A stretch of 64,000 nucleotides of DNA. It comes from Globodera rostochiensis (taxonomy: Eukaryota > Nematoda > Chromadorea > Rhabditida > Heteroderidae). Where the stretch lies: positions 5,625,456 to 5,689,455 of the forward strand of contig JAEVLN010000002.1 of NCBI GenBank assembly GCA_018350325.1. Direction: 5' to 3'. Positions 23,212 to 33,508 of this stretch are shown here, in pieces. Every line of letters starts with the position of its first letter. The first letter of the stretch is position 1. The notes under the pieces were generated by a model that saw only the letters and a list, made by a program, of their open reading frames with translations, had not been told where the DNA came from and did no database searches. Made by a program: the position numbers and the translations under genes.

Positions 23212-23702
23212 TGACCGCTTCCTTTCAACCTTTTTCTGTCTAACTTTTTACCGATTCTAAAGGCTTTAAGCAGTTTTTTTTAGGTCGTTTCGGTTTTATT
23301 CAGATGCATTATAGCCTGTTTATAATTTTTTTAATTTATAAACTGAAAAATCCATATTCTACAAACTTTTTGAAAATTGACGGTTCGTAAATCGTCATAA
23401 TTTTGGCGCTTCAGCAGACTAACACCGCGACTACAAGGCAAGACGGGAAAACGCCTAATGCTTCGCGAATGTTTGGCCAAGGAAGATGCTGCTTCGAAAA
23501 TTGTTCAATTTCTATCGCATTTACGAAGAGTCCAAGAAGGCGGACGGCAATTACCGGCGGTATGGGGCAGACAGGTTTTATACGCGACATTTTCCGCGTT
23601 CATCCTAGCTGTTTGGAACTAGCCAGCGGGGTCCCTTCATTGGTTTCGGACTTCCTCTAGGTTAACCTAAACGCGTATGGCCGGCGTCGACGTGTCAAAA
23701 AG
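23212..23702 (+). pseudogene. GC-rich remnant with overlapping open frames
   Basis: Within 23,400-23,690 the GC content rises. Three plus-strand frames are open over parts of it: one reads ALQQTNTATTRQDGKTPNAS, another MLRECLAKEDAASKIVQFLS, a third YRIYEESKKADGNYRRYGAD. The last looks most like real protein, suggesting a frameshifted remnant of another gene of the same mobile element. No function assigned. Confidence 0.35.
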
Positions 23703-23850
23703 ATAATGCGGGTTAAACACAACCGGGTAAAAAGGTGAAATGCAAATAGGTGAAAAAGGTGAACACAAAATAGGTGAAAAGAGGTGTAATCGGGTGAAAG
23801 TTCACCTAAAAGTATATAGGGTATGCGTTTTAGGGGGGTATATGTAAAAA

Positions 23851-24075
23851 ATGCCCAAATTAAACACAATAAAAGATGTGAAGGGGAAATTTTGCGATGG
23901 TTATCGTTATTATAAGCATAAGTCAGGAAAATTCAAGACTTGGTGGCGATGTGAATGTTTTAGATATGGTTGTGAGGGGTGGGGGTTCGAAAGGGATGAA
24001 AAATTTATTCTTACGCGAAACCACAATCACACCCCAGACCCAATTTTATTGCAAATAGAAAACGAGTTGATTTAA
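23851..24075 (+). CDS. FLYWCH-type zinc-finger protein, small
   Basis: A 74-residue protein with the pattern of a FLYWCH finger. A basic start leads to DGYRYYKHKSGKFKTWWRC (about residues 16-34), then ECFRYGCEG and RNHNHTPD (about 62-69). The W-W-R-C, the second Cys and the H-N-H are the expected zinc ligands. FLYWCH domains bind DNA or mediate protein contacts and are frequent in proteins linked to animal transposons. It stands alone with no second domain, about 20 bp after the TIR, and converges with the 369-codon gene. A C-terminal partner may be missing. Confidence 0.75.
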   Translation: MPKLNTIKDVKGKFCDGYRYYKHKSGKFKTWWRCECFRYGCEGWGFERDEKFILTRNHNHTPDPILLQIENELI

Positions 24076-24173
24076 TTCACACAAGATCGTAATCTTTATT
24101 CCAAATATTAAAGTTATCAGAATATTCTGCCCCTAACGAGATGATCTTTATCTCTTTTCATACCCGGGTTTAT

Positions 24174-24858
24174 AATTTTTGCTGTTAAATATTCCCTTCT
24201 TTTTCCGGATTTATGAGCGCAATAACGTACGGCAATATCATATTAATCTATAGCCTTGCCCATAATGTAGGCTTAAACGGTTTTTTCATCTGCTGTAGCG
24301 TGCCGGTATTTTTTATAGGGTTGTTTTTTATAAAAATTTTTGTACCTTTTCCCCACATGGCGCTTGACTTGTCAACCATTTTTCGTATTTTCGCGTCTTT
24401 TAAGAGCCTATCCTTTAGAAATTTTGCTCCCCGGGGTGTGTCCATCTCTTCTCCTGCGAGATATTTCAAGACGTTCTTATAATTGCTATCATCAATTGGC
24501 AGGTTTTTATTAGACTGAACTTTCCCTCTTGCTGTTATTTTAAATGTATCTTTGTTTTTAGATACATAATTAAAAAGATCTCCTAATAAGTTGGGGTGAA
24601 TGATCGTAGTAGGGCGCAATTTTTCGGGTGTTTTAAAAATCGACGATGTTTCGGAAGAAACTGGGGAGTGTATTTCGAATGGGGGTTCTTCTTCATTTGA
24701 CGAAGATTGAATCACCTCCCTCATGTTTTCATCTATCAAGTTTTTATCAACTTCCTCACTTTCGTTTTCTTCCCTTCTGAGCCTTTTTGTAGGCACTATG
24801 AATTTTCTTGGCTCCTCGGTTGCCTGGCTATTCGGCTGACTAACCCCCAAATATGGTG
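24174..24858. repeat. Inverted repeat, right arm (685 bp)
   Basis: Partner of 22,527-23,211. It contains the 3' two-thirds of the minus-strand 369-codon gene plus 74 bp downstream of its stop. Confidence 0.92.
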
Positions 24859-25357
24859 CAACATTAGGTGCCGCATTTTGGTTAACAATCACAACTCTTT
24901 GCGGTCTATTATCAACCATTCTTTTTATCATTCTTCGCTCCTTATAAAGCCAACTATGTCTACTCGCTTTAAGATCTTCACTTATTGTTGGATCTTCTAA
25001 ATTTTGCATAATCTTTGCATCTAATAAGGTTTTTTCATTTTGCAGATAATCTCCGACCCTGAACGCGTTTAATAACGAATGGTATTCCGCTTCTGGGACC
25101 ATTATCGTTTTCTTTGCAAATTTCATGATATGATTTTTTCTAACAAATGTTGAGCTAGAACGCTTAGAACTGGGATTATGAGTGCTCCTAGCGCTATTCC
25201 GCTTCCCTGCTGTATTTCTTTTCTTGCTGCCTTTTCCGAACGTGATCTGGCAATAGCCCGGTAAAAATCTGCGTACTGGATAAGTTTTTTGTTTTTGGCT
25301 TTTATTAAGTTTGAAATTAAAACTCAAAATGTTTACACAAATTTCAACAATTGCCAA
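24248..25357 (-). CDS. Uncharacterised mobile-element protein, 369 aa
   Basis: The longest frame of the window. Residues 1-77 are basic and Ser-rich (GKGSKKRNTAGKRNS). A second Met at residue 78 (25,126) begins a more ordered part with FAKKTIMVPEAEYHSLLNAF and a charged helix-like stretch, and may be the true start. The middle (about 190-260) is acidic and polar. The C-terminal quarter (NYKNVLKYLAGEEMDTPRG and a Lys-rich tail) ends TLWARL. The layout, a VPE-type opening and a short lysine-rich C-terminal domain, recalls accessory proteins of Maverick/Polinton-type elements, from memory and unverified. No enzymatic motif is visible. The last 202 residues are duplicated in the left inverted arm. 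Confidence 0.7.
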   Translation of the reverse strand: MAIVEICVNILSFNFKLNKSQKQKTYPVRRFLPGYCQITFGKGSKKRNTAGKRNSARSTHNPSSKRSSSTFVRKNHIMKFAKKTIMVPEAEYHSLLNAFRVGDYLQNEKTLLDAKIMQNLEDPTISEDLKASRHSWLYKERRMIKRMVDNRPQRVVIVNQNAAPNVAPYLGVSQPNSQATEEPRKFIVPTKRLRREENESEEVDKNLIDENMREVIQSSSNEEEPPFEIHSPVSSETSSIFKTPEKLRPTTIIHPNLLGDLFNYVSKNKDTFKITARGKVQSNKNLPIDDSNYKNVLKYLAGEEMDTPRGAKFLKDRLLKDAKIRKMVDKSSAMWGKGTKIFIKNNPIKNTGTLQQMKKPFKPTLWARL

Positions 25358-25953
25358 AATTTGGTCGGTAGTTGCAGACTAGATTAATTCGTTCTTCTTT
25401 CGATCTGAACGGTTAGAGGCTATCTTTTTCAGAAATACTGTATTCTCCCTTACTTGAGGGCTAAATTCGTACATGTTTCCTTTTTCTGTGATTTGGATTT
25501 GCTTTTATATTTTTTTCAACGATGTTGAATTTCGTACAGTTCGCACTTTTTTCTCTTATTCTCATATCCACGTTTTTCATATTGGTCATTCTATTCTCCT
25601 TTGACCATCAGTTTCTGTCCTAATTCAATTTTTCCGACCAGCTTCTCATAATTCTGATAAAGTTTCTCAAATTTCTGACCTTCTTCTCATATTTGACACT
25701 CGCCGATATGGCCTTGAAAAATGTGGCGGGTACGTATTTTAGATTTGGCAAAAGGCCCGATAGGGTTTGGTTTTTAACCAGCGCCCCCCTCCTCTTATTT
25801 TATCACCCCCCTCCCTCCGTAAACACGTGCCCTATATCGTTTAGGTGAAATTACACCTGATTTCACCTATTTTGTGTTCACATTTCACCTGTTTAGTTTT
25901 CACCTCTTTTCTCCATTTGCGTTTCACCTTTTAAATATTTGTCCGCGCATTAT

Positions 25954-26310
25954 TCCAAACTAAAGGAAACCCTTGGTACCCATACAAAGGTTAGCCGCCG
26001 GGGTATTTACCCTGCTCGCTACCCGCCAACTCGCTACACCCCCTCTCGCTACTTTTACACTCGCTACCCCTTATTTCGAACCTTATTTAACATGTCACGA
26101 AAATGAAATCGATTGGTAATCTGTCGAAATCTTTGTTGCAAATTTTAGGCGGAGAAAAGTTTGATTGACAGGTAATCGGTCAGATGAAATTTTTGGTGCA
26201 CGGAGAAAAAGTTTGATTGACAGGTGCCGAAATGACCTTGAGGGACGGGGGGGGGAAGTTGAATTTTGGATTTGGCAATGGGCCCAATAGGTTTTGGGGG
26301 ACCATTTGAT
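25954..26310. repeat. Repeat-derived sequence with CTCGCTAC array
   Basis: Four copies of CTCGCTAC stand 14-17 bp apart at about 26,014-26,070. Just after, GGAGAAAAGTTTGATTGACA recurs (26,152 and, with one extra A, about 26,201). The phrase TTTGGCAATGGGCCCAATAGG at 26,270 resembles TTTGGCAAAAGGCCCGATAGG at 25,744. These look like ends of further elements inserted around the TIR unit. No coding potential. Confidence 0.55.
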
Positions 26311-26659
26311 TAAGCTTTTGGTTGGTGGTTTGTGTAATCAGGGCATTTTTTGTAGAAAAACATCCATTAGGCTTGGATCTCGGTTAAATTAATGGATTAC
26401 TTTGAACTTGTATTTTTCAGTACCAATAGCCTTATTACACTATGAGCACATAGTATCGTTCATTGGTCTTTAAAAAAATATTTGCGAAGTAATTCTGTGC
26501 AGAAAAATCTCCTCTTTCAAATGATATATCATTTGTATAAAACAGATCCAAATTCACAGACTAGATAGGTTTTGCAGACCTCTTGATGGACCTTCGCCGG
26601 GCGGTTGGGTTAGAAAGGATACTCCTTTGGCCCCATTTGTAATGGGTTGTTGACGGAAG

Positions 26660-27430
26660 TGACGCCACATCTTGTTGATAGCATTGTTACCAAGAGAGAA
26701 TTTTACTTAATATTTATTTGTCACATCAAAAGCATATTCGTAGTCATCATAAGATATATTTTTGCCCTCATTTTTTCCCCCTCGTCATACGGCCTTTTAA
26801 TCATTATACCCTATCATATGCATCATTACTAATCGTCATTAACACTCCATCAACATAGTCGTTATTGTCAATTATTGTCATCTTTTGTCATATCCTGCGT
26901 ATGTTATATTTTGGCATGCTGTTTGTCATATATTTGTCATGTCATAGTCATAATCGCCATTATTTTTTCGTGTGATAGTCATAACCGAGTCTTAATTTGT
27001 CTTCCCTTGATCGTCCATTTGTAATACTAGTCATACTTTGTCTTGTAATACTAATAATATGTCATATCATAGTAATATTTTGTCATACCGTGGTATCGTA
27101 TTGTCATACATTAGTCATGTCATAGTCATAATTTTCTCACGTTATAGTCATCACCTGGTCATCTTCTCATGTCACAGTCATCATTTGTCATACTTGGTCA
27201 TACAATAGGCATACCATAGTCCTTGTTTTGTCATATAATTGTCATAACAGGCTCATAATAGTCATACTTAATCATACAAGAGTCTTTATAAAGTCCTATT
27301 ATAGTCACACTTTTCACGTCGTAGTCATACTGTTTGTCATAATCGTGATACATTGTCGTACTGTTTGTCATTCTTGGGCATCTCATCCTTTGACCTTCCT
27401 TATAAACCATAAATTGGTTTATCATTCACC
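26660..27430. repeat. Degenerate GTCATA-rich simple repeat
   Basis: The word GTCAT, usually GTCATA, recurs dozens of times at irregular 8-20 bp spacing, with ATAGTCAT and TTTGTCAT the commonest forms. A 150-codon frame (27,228-27,680) passes through but is a by-product of the repeat. Probably an aged simple-sequence array. Confidence 0.75.
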
Positions 27431-27689
27431 TTTTTTCTTAATAGGCATTCACCTTTTGAGATATCCTCTTCGGTATGGAATAAACCCCATTCTATTTCTT
27501 TTCAAAATCCGAATCTTTTACCCAACTGTTTGGTTTGTTTGTGTCTACCAACCACTGAACAAAATGTTCTTTGACCCCTTTACGGAACTCGCGTTTTTAA
27601 TATTTCCGCAAGTCTGGGGTCTTCTGAAACCCTTACAAGTTCCTGATTATATAAAATTCCTTTTATGTTTTCGCCATTAAGATCTCAAT

Positions 27690-28250
27690 ACGATAAGAGG
27701 GAGGAGCGGGTGGAGATGTCGTTTTCTTCATAAACGTCTGGCGCTCAGTTGGCTTTCCGGGAGGGAGGGAAGGTGGAGGGCTGGCGGGGTGGGAGGGAGG
27801 GAAGGGGATAGGGGTTGGGAGGGAGGGAAGGGGAAAGATATGTGCTGGAAAAGGGGGGGGGGGGTCTGGAGGGAGGGAACGGGTTGACGGGCCATGAAGG
27901 GGCGGATTTCCCTTACATTATGGCGCTCAGCGGGCCTTAGTATCTGGTTGCCCTTCTTAAGAGGCTGGCGCTCAATCGGCCTTCCCCTGAGGGAGGAAAG
28001 GCAAAGCCGGTGGCTTGGGAGGTTGGCGCTCAGTTGGCTTCCCGGGCGGGTGGAAAGGTGTGTGCGCGGGAAGAGGGGAAGGGACAGGGTTCGGGGTAAG
28101 GTGGGGGAGGGAGGAAAAGGGAAAGCCGGTGGCTTGGGAGGTTGGCGCTCAGTTGGCTTCCCGGGCGGGTGGAAAGGTGTGTGCGCGGGAAGAGGGGAAG
28201 GGACAGGGTTCGGGGTAAGGTGGGGGAGGGAGGAAAAGGGAAAGGGTTAG
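27690..28250. repeat. G-rich repeat cluster
   Basis: GGGAGGGAGGG tracts and five copies of GGCGCTCAG-type text lie in about 560 bp, including a 12-G run (27,853-27,864). The plus strand has many G-runs close together and could form G-quadruplexes. The long frames here are Gly/Arg-rich products of the repeat and are not genes. Confidence 0.8.
28006..28243. repeat. Tandem duplication, 119-bp unit, two copies
   Basis: 28,006-28,124 and 28,125-28,243 are essentially identical (start GCCGGTGGCTTGGGAGGTTG), so the duplication is recent. Confidence 0.92.
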
Positions 28251-28779
28251 ACGAGTCGAGAATTTTGGAACGGAAATCTTGGCCCTATTCTGCTCTCATT
28301 CCCTTTCTATCAACTCGTTCCATTTTATCGTTCCTTCCCTTGCTTTTTAGATGGATTTCTATAAAAAGACAGAAGACCTCAAAAAATCCTATCAAAAAAA
28401 AAAAATTCAAAATTTTTTTAAAGTCGTTTAAAAGACATGTAAGGAAGAACGGAAGACCAAACGGATATGCATTTGAACGCTTTTGTTACAGAAACTTGAT
28501 TTTGAATAAAAGAAATTTTTTCGAAAATTAATATATTTTAGTGACTTAAAAACGATTTTTTTTTTGAAAACATTTTTTTCGACCAATTGATCGAATTCAG
28601 GTTAGGAGTTCGACATACGCAACAACAGAGTTTGGATTCGTGTTTCGCACGAGTTGTGATTACTTATTGGGATTTTATTTATAGAAGGGGAACGAGTTGA
28701 AGGTGAACGAATTGGTGAGGAACGAGTCGACGGCCGTTCATACGAACCGTGATACCGGTAAGGAAAAAAAAATGGAAAA

Positions 28780-29030
28780 CGCTGCAACATTATTATTTAG
28801 AAAGGACGCCAACTTCCATGTAAAATTGAATGAATAAATTGGTGTGGTTTTGCGGAGATAGGTCAGTGCTCAGTGCCAATCGAAGGAGAGATGAGAACGC
28901 GGGGGGGGGGGGGGGAAGGTGTGGCAGAGAAAGAGGGCAAAGAGACAGTAAAAAGTAAAATGAAGGTGAGACAGACAGAAAGGGGAGAGAATGCAAAATG
29001 ATAGTGAGACAGGATGAAAGAGGCTGTTAA
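28780..29030. repeat. Purine-rich dispersed repeat, copy 1
   Basis: Shared with 54,455-54,700 in the same orientation: GCAACATT, GGACGCCAACT, AATTGGTGTGG, CAGTGCCAATCGAAG and AGAACGCGGGGG occur in the same order. A 15-G run lies at 28,901-28,915. The reverse-complement text TTCATTTT...CTTTGCCCTCTTTCTCTG appears at 56,255-56,400. Confidence 0.8.
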
Positions 29031-30396
29031 ATTTGTCGTCATAAACTTTTTGCATTAAATTTCCCAATTAATTAAATCTGTTGATTTTTTTAAAGTAATC
29101 AAATAATGCTATTTGCAATTTCAAAATAAGGTTATGAGCTCTTTTGGGTAGCCGGCAAACTGTGAAGCGGTAAGGGGACAAAATGCCCGGTATTGGAAAA
29201 GCGACAAAAGGTCGAGTCGTGTAAATCAAACAACGGCCAAAAAGCACCGCATAAAATCGATTGATACACAATCGCTGGGTTTATTTTGATTTTCCATCAA
29301 GAGTTTTGTGCGGAAAAGAACACCGATTTAAATTAGTCTTGAATTTAGCAAAAATACACTGATCATAAACTTGATCAAATGGCCAGCCCAATAGATGAAA
29401 TACAAAATTCCGTCTTAACTTTATCCAATTCCGAATCCCGGCTCCAAACTCGTTTAGTCGAAAAGTCAAATTTTTCTAAAAATCAATTTGCCCTCAAAAT
29501 CATTTCAAACGCTGCTGGCTGTTGGTTGACCATCTTTTACGACAATTTTCAGTATTCAAATCGCTCAAAAGAGAGCTTTTTCGTACCCATTCAGCAGATA
29601 CATAATCCAGCCTTTTTAAAACATTTTCTTTCCATTTTGAATAATTTTCAGTAATATTTTTTTGGATCTTATAATTAAACTCAAATTTATTTGAATTTAC
29701 CGCAACAAAAACCGGAACAGTTCGTAGTTATGCCATATCCCTACAGATTTTTAGATTGTCGTATAGTAACTTGATCTGATTTCAAAGTTAACATCTTTGC
29801 AAACATCCAAACTTTGTAATAAAGGTAATGTTTGGACAGTGCAGTGAAACAATTTCTTCTTTGACTTTGGCCCTGTTTTTGTTGACGTATTTTAATATAA
29901 ACTTAATTTTAACTTAAAGTTGAGTAGTACACTTACTCAATAATAACAATGCCAAAACGATAATTCTAAAGATTTGGTTTAGAAACTATGTTCTAAAAAT
30001 TGGTACGATTCTACGAAAAATTACAAATATTTAAAGTACTGCTTCATAAATGTGCAAAGTGCTGCTGCCAGGTGTTGTTCAGCTGCTCACCAACATTGCT
30101 TTTGTTGTCCTCCGCGACAATTAAAATTGTTTCAAGCAATTTGTACATGTCAAATAATGCCAATGAAAAGTCGGAGAGCTTCAGCACGAAGTTGAAGTCT
30201 TTTGCATGGGGAAATGATTTACATTTGGTGTGATTTTTAAAATAATTCTCATGCCAATACATTGATTGTGTTCCACTGTATCTGATATGCTTTCCGGAAT
30301 TTGAAATTAGATGGAAATATCCTTAAAGGATATTTAAATTTTGAAAAATAAAAAAAATTCAGGTTTTAATAATAATTGAGTTGTCAAAATTAGAGA
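29031..30396. other. Mixed-composition stretch, no firm gene
   Basis: Open frames of 60-91 codons exist on both strands (for example 29,379-29,654 plus and 30,000-30,233 plus), but they overlap frames on the opposite strand and resemble no family. The local base composition is closer to coding than elsewhere, so an exon here is possible but not supported. Confidence 0.35.
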
Positions 30397-30898
30397 CTAT
30401 CTACTAGTGCTGCACGAGACCCAAAATTTCTCGATACTCGAGACTGAGCCCGAGCCCGATACTTTACCTCGAGACTCGAGCCCGAGACCCAAAAAACCCG
30501 AGACTTTTCTCGAGTCGATACTCGATATCGAGACTTTTTTTCGTAAAATTTTTAATTACTTCAAAAATGTCATAATTTGCTAAAATAACGTTAATTTTAG
30601 ACCAAATCTAATGATTTTTATCTTGATTTTGACTAAAAATAATCGGTTTAAAAGAAAAGATGATGTGCTCAGGCACGTATTTAGGATTTTGCTTTGGGGA
30701 GGGGTACCGGAAAAAGCCGATTTTTAGGCATGTATTTTAGGGTTTTATTGCATTTTTCCTAAGCAAGTTTTTCCGAAAATTTTTGTTTTTAGGGATGTAT
30801 TTTTCCCTTTTTATTGCGTTTTTTGATTAAGAAATTTCCCAAGATGCAATTTTTTTTGAGAATTCTGCTTTACTTCTAGGAGGGGGGGGGGGGGATGT

Positions 30899-30922
30899 CG
30901 GCGGTGCCGATAGGCGCCGCCG
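30899..30922. repeat. GC-rich hairpin module, copy 3
   Basis: CGGCGGTGCC, loop GATA, GGCGCCGCCG gives a 10-bp stem with a single T-G pair. It follows a 13-G run and is followed by AGAAAATTTTGAATC, a flank echoed on the minus strand of copy 2. Confidence 0.75.
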
Positions 30923-31117
30923 AGAAAATTTTGAATCTTTTTACTCAATTTGTTAAGAGATTTTAACCAAAAATTTTAAAAATGCGGTAATTTTTGTAAA
31001 CTTTTTTAGGTGTAGGAAGGAGGGATTGCAAAAAAAAAAAACCATATTAGGTTTTGTTTTTTGACTATAAATCTGTAAAGAAGAGTACCTAATTAAGTAT
31101 TTAATTAAAAGAATAAA

Positions 31118-31192
31118 GCGTGGTTTCACTCGGGGATTGAATCTCTGCTAAGGAAAATAAGAAACAAGAATTTAACCACTAAACCACAAGAG
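31118..31192 (-). other. tRNA-like remnant or SINE head
   Basis: On the minus strand GTGGTTTAGTGGTTAAA matches the internal A-box style of a tRNA gene. About 30 nt further, AGATTCAATCCCC resembles a B box, and GTGGTTT near the start can pair with AAACCAC near the end. A proper T-stem cannot be drawn, so it is a decayed tRNA or a tRNA-derived SINE inside the hAT-like element. Confidence 0.45.
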
Positions 31193-31421
31193 ATTTAAAG
31201 AAAACGTTGTGCAAAAGATATTAATTATGCTTTTTTAAATATTTAAGCTCAGAAGTTGTGATGAATTTTCACCAAAAATGCCATCTTTAACAGTGTAAAA
31301 AAGTCTCGAAAATCGAGACTAAATACGCGAGACTCGAGCCCGAGCCCGAGACCCAAAAAACTCGAGACTTTTCTCGAGTCGATACTCGATATCGAGACTC
31401 TCATGCAGCACTACTATCTGT

Positions 31422-33508
31422 TAATCTTTGGTTAAATCTGAAATAAACCGGCGCAATGGCTTTTCAAGGCACAAAATATTTCTGTTGAATTCATTAGCAA
31501 TATCTTGCTCCAGTTTTGTCATAATGTAATGAAATGTTGAAAATTTTAAATATGAATAGGGTAATATAGATCATATGTCTAAGAACCAAAATCACTCAAC
31601 ACCACATTTATGTGAAGGACCCAGAGATTAGCGTATATTTCACAATTTTGGTTGATTAGGTAAATCATTAAGAATAAATGTGAATCAGAGGATGGGAATG
31701 TGGATATTTGGAGGTCCAACATGAGCAGTTAAATGAAGATATGGGTAAAAAGATTTGGCCTGACCTTAAATGGACTTCGGACTTTCTAAGAAATTGTCGT
31801 GGTTGTTTGCCACTGGGGGAATTTGTGTTTGTCAAAGAGACTTATGGACCAAAGATGTCGAGATAGCCTAAGTCAATTTTTGAGCTTTAAAATATAAAAA
31901 ATTTGCAAAGTTCTCTTTTCAAATGTGCAATAATTCGTGGCCGTTCCAGTGTTAATGCGTTCTATTTCGCAAACATTCCAAAATTCCGGCTCTTTGTTAG
32001 CCTCCGCTCTCGCCAAATTCGCCATTGATTCGCATTTTGCAGTCGTCCGGCAAAATAAGCAAGATCAAATGGCTAAAGAATTAACAACCATTCATTCATA
32101 AGCATGATTTTGGTCACTATGTACATTTTCGTTTTTTACAACATTTTTTTTCATAACCATTTTTGTTTGAGGGTTCAATTTTCCCCCCTCCACGCCCCCC
32201 CCCCCCCCCCCCCCCCCCGCGTCCATTCAGCCACAGCAAAAGTATAGAATGATGAATAGAGAAAGAAAAATGAGGAGAAGAAGGATCATTTCTGCTTCTC
32301 TATTTTCCACTCTTTTACTCGAGAGACTGCGTTCTCTACGCCATTCAATAGAATGTGATGCCGGGCGTCATTTTTAGTCGCCCCATTCCATTCATTCATT
32401 ATTAATCAATTTTTAGTGGAAAGTTTTTTATGTTTTATTTTCAGGGCTCTCATATTTGATGCTTGAAGTTTTTTCTAAAGTCAATAACGTTAAAATTTAA
32501 AAATGATGCTTTGATGCTTTTTGATGTTTTTTGGATTCTTCTGATGCTTTTTGGGTGTTTTGAGCATTTTAGTGTTTTTTGAGAATTTTATTAATAAAAT
32601 CAAAAATTTCTATTAGAATATTTGGCTCGCCCCACTACTTGCTCCGTCATCGCATGCTCGCTGTTGGCGGGCCGTTAGACGGCCTTTCATTATTATTACA
32701 TCCGGCTTTTGTTACTTAATTTAAAACCCGCTTTAAATACTCAATTTTGATTTTCTATTAACGAATTCGTAATCAGGGCATCAAATAACATATTTTCAGA
32801 CGATTTTTAGAATAAAATTTTTTTCTAAAAACGTTGACCAAAAGGGTCCCCCTATGGTTTTTGGCCAACTTTGAGGGGCCATAACTTTTTTCATAGGCCT
32901 TTCCGGCAAGAAATTTTTGCGGATTCGTACTCGGCTCGACGAGACGAATCGATTGGTACTATTTTCATTCAGACCCGAACCATTCCCATATAAAGTAGAA
33001 ATACCAAAGGTTGTTTTAGGTTACCGGAGAACACGAATCCTGACTTTGTCCGACCAATTCGTACTTCACATAAAAAACAATTCTTAAAAATCATTTAATA
33101 CTTTGTCAAAAAAAATGTATTCATTTAACTGGCAGGATAAAAGTTCAACACCCCAATCAAAAACAACATTTTCTGATCAAAAATTATTATTTTTTAAATC
33201 TGACCATATAAAATAGCTAAACACACTAAAGTTTAAAATAAAGTTATATTATACATAGTCTTGAGAATACTAAATAAATACAAATGCTTAACTAAAGAAT
33301 CTGTAAATTGTTAATACAGGCAATTAAACCTTAAACAAAGGTAATTTAAATAAAAGTTTAAAATATTTTTCAGATAAGTAAAAGTATTTTAAAGTAAAAG
33401 GCTTGTCAAGACACCAAAAATTGCATGATTTTATTTAACACTACATTAAAAAAAATTAATAAACAAAAAACCACCATGAAGACTCAAATAAAACGGACAA
33501 TAACTGTT
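31422..33508. other. Mixed repeats without a gene
   Basis: Contains a 24-C run at 32,195-32,218 followed by a purine-rich stretch, an array of GATGCTTT words at 32,455-32,590 opened by CAGGGCTCTC (a hAT-like start), and GC-rich patches at 32,635-32,690 and 32,840-33,060. No supported gene. The sequence becomes A-rich after about 33,050. Confidence 0.5.

Larger units (their letters stand above)
23703..25953. mobile_element. TIR-bounded DNA element, Maverick/Polinton-like or related
   Basis: The ends are imperfect inverted repeats of roughly 110-130 bp (about 23,703-23,830 and 25,825-25,953). Both start ATAATGCG and share AGGTGAAA words and the string GTGAACACAAAATAGGTGAA. They enclose two convergent frames: a FLYWCH-like finger on the plus strand and a 369-codon protein on the minus strand. 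No target duplication, polymerase, integrase or capsid gene was seen, so this is a small derivative or fragment. The Maverick/Polinton link rests on the style of the 369-codon protein and is inference. The inverted-repeat right arm lies inside this unit and the left arm outside it. Confidence 0.6.
30405..31413. mobile_element. hAT-like non-autonomous element
   Basis: Ends TAGTGCTGCACGAGA and, read on the minus strand, TAGTGCTGCATGAGA form the terminal inverted repeat (14 of 15). Flanks CTATCTAC and CTATCTGT are an 8-bp target duplication with 6 of 8 identical. Both ends carry dense CTCGAG/CCCGAGACC words over about 110-130 bp, the probable subterminal transposase-binding zones (known for hAT elements; applied here by inference). 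The interior holds a GC-rich hairpin with a 13-G run and a tRNA-like segment, and no transposase. Confidence 0.8.

Noticed and set aside
27228..27680. 150-codon plus-strand frame
   Set aside because: It overlaps the GTCATA repeat field; its composition follows the repeat and it has no family features.
27894..28531. Gly/Arg-rich frames of 67-129 codons
   Set aside because: They are translations of the G-rich tandem repeat, present in several overlapping frames.
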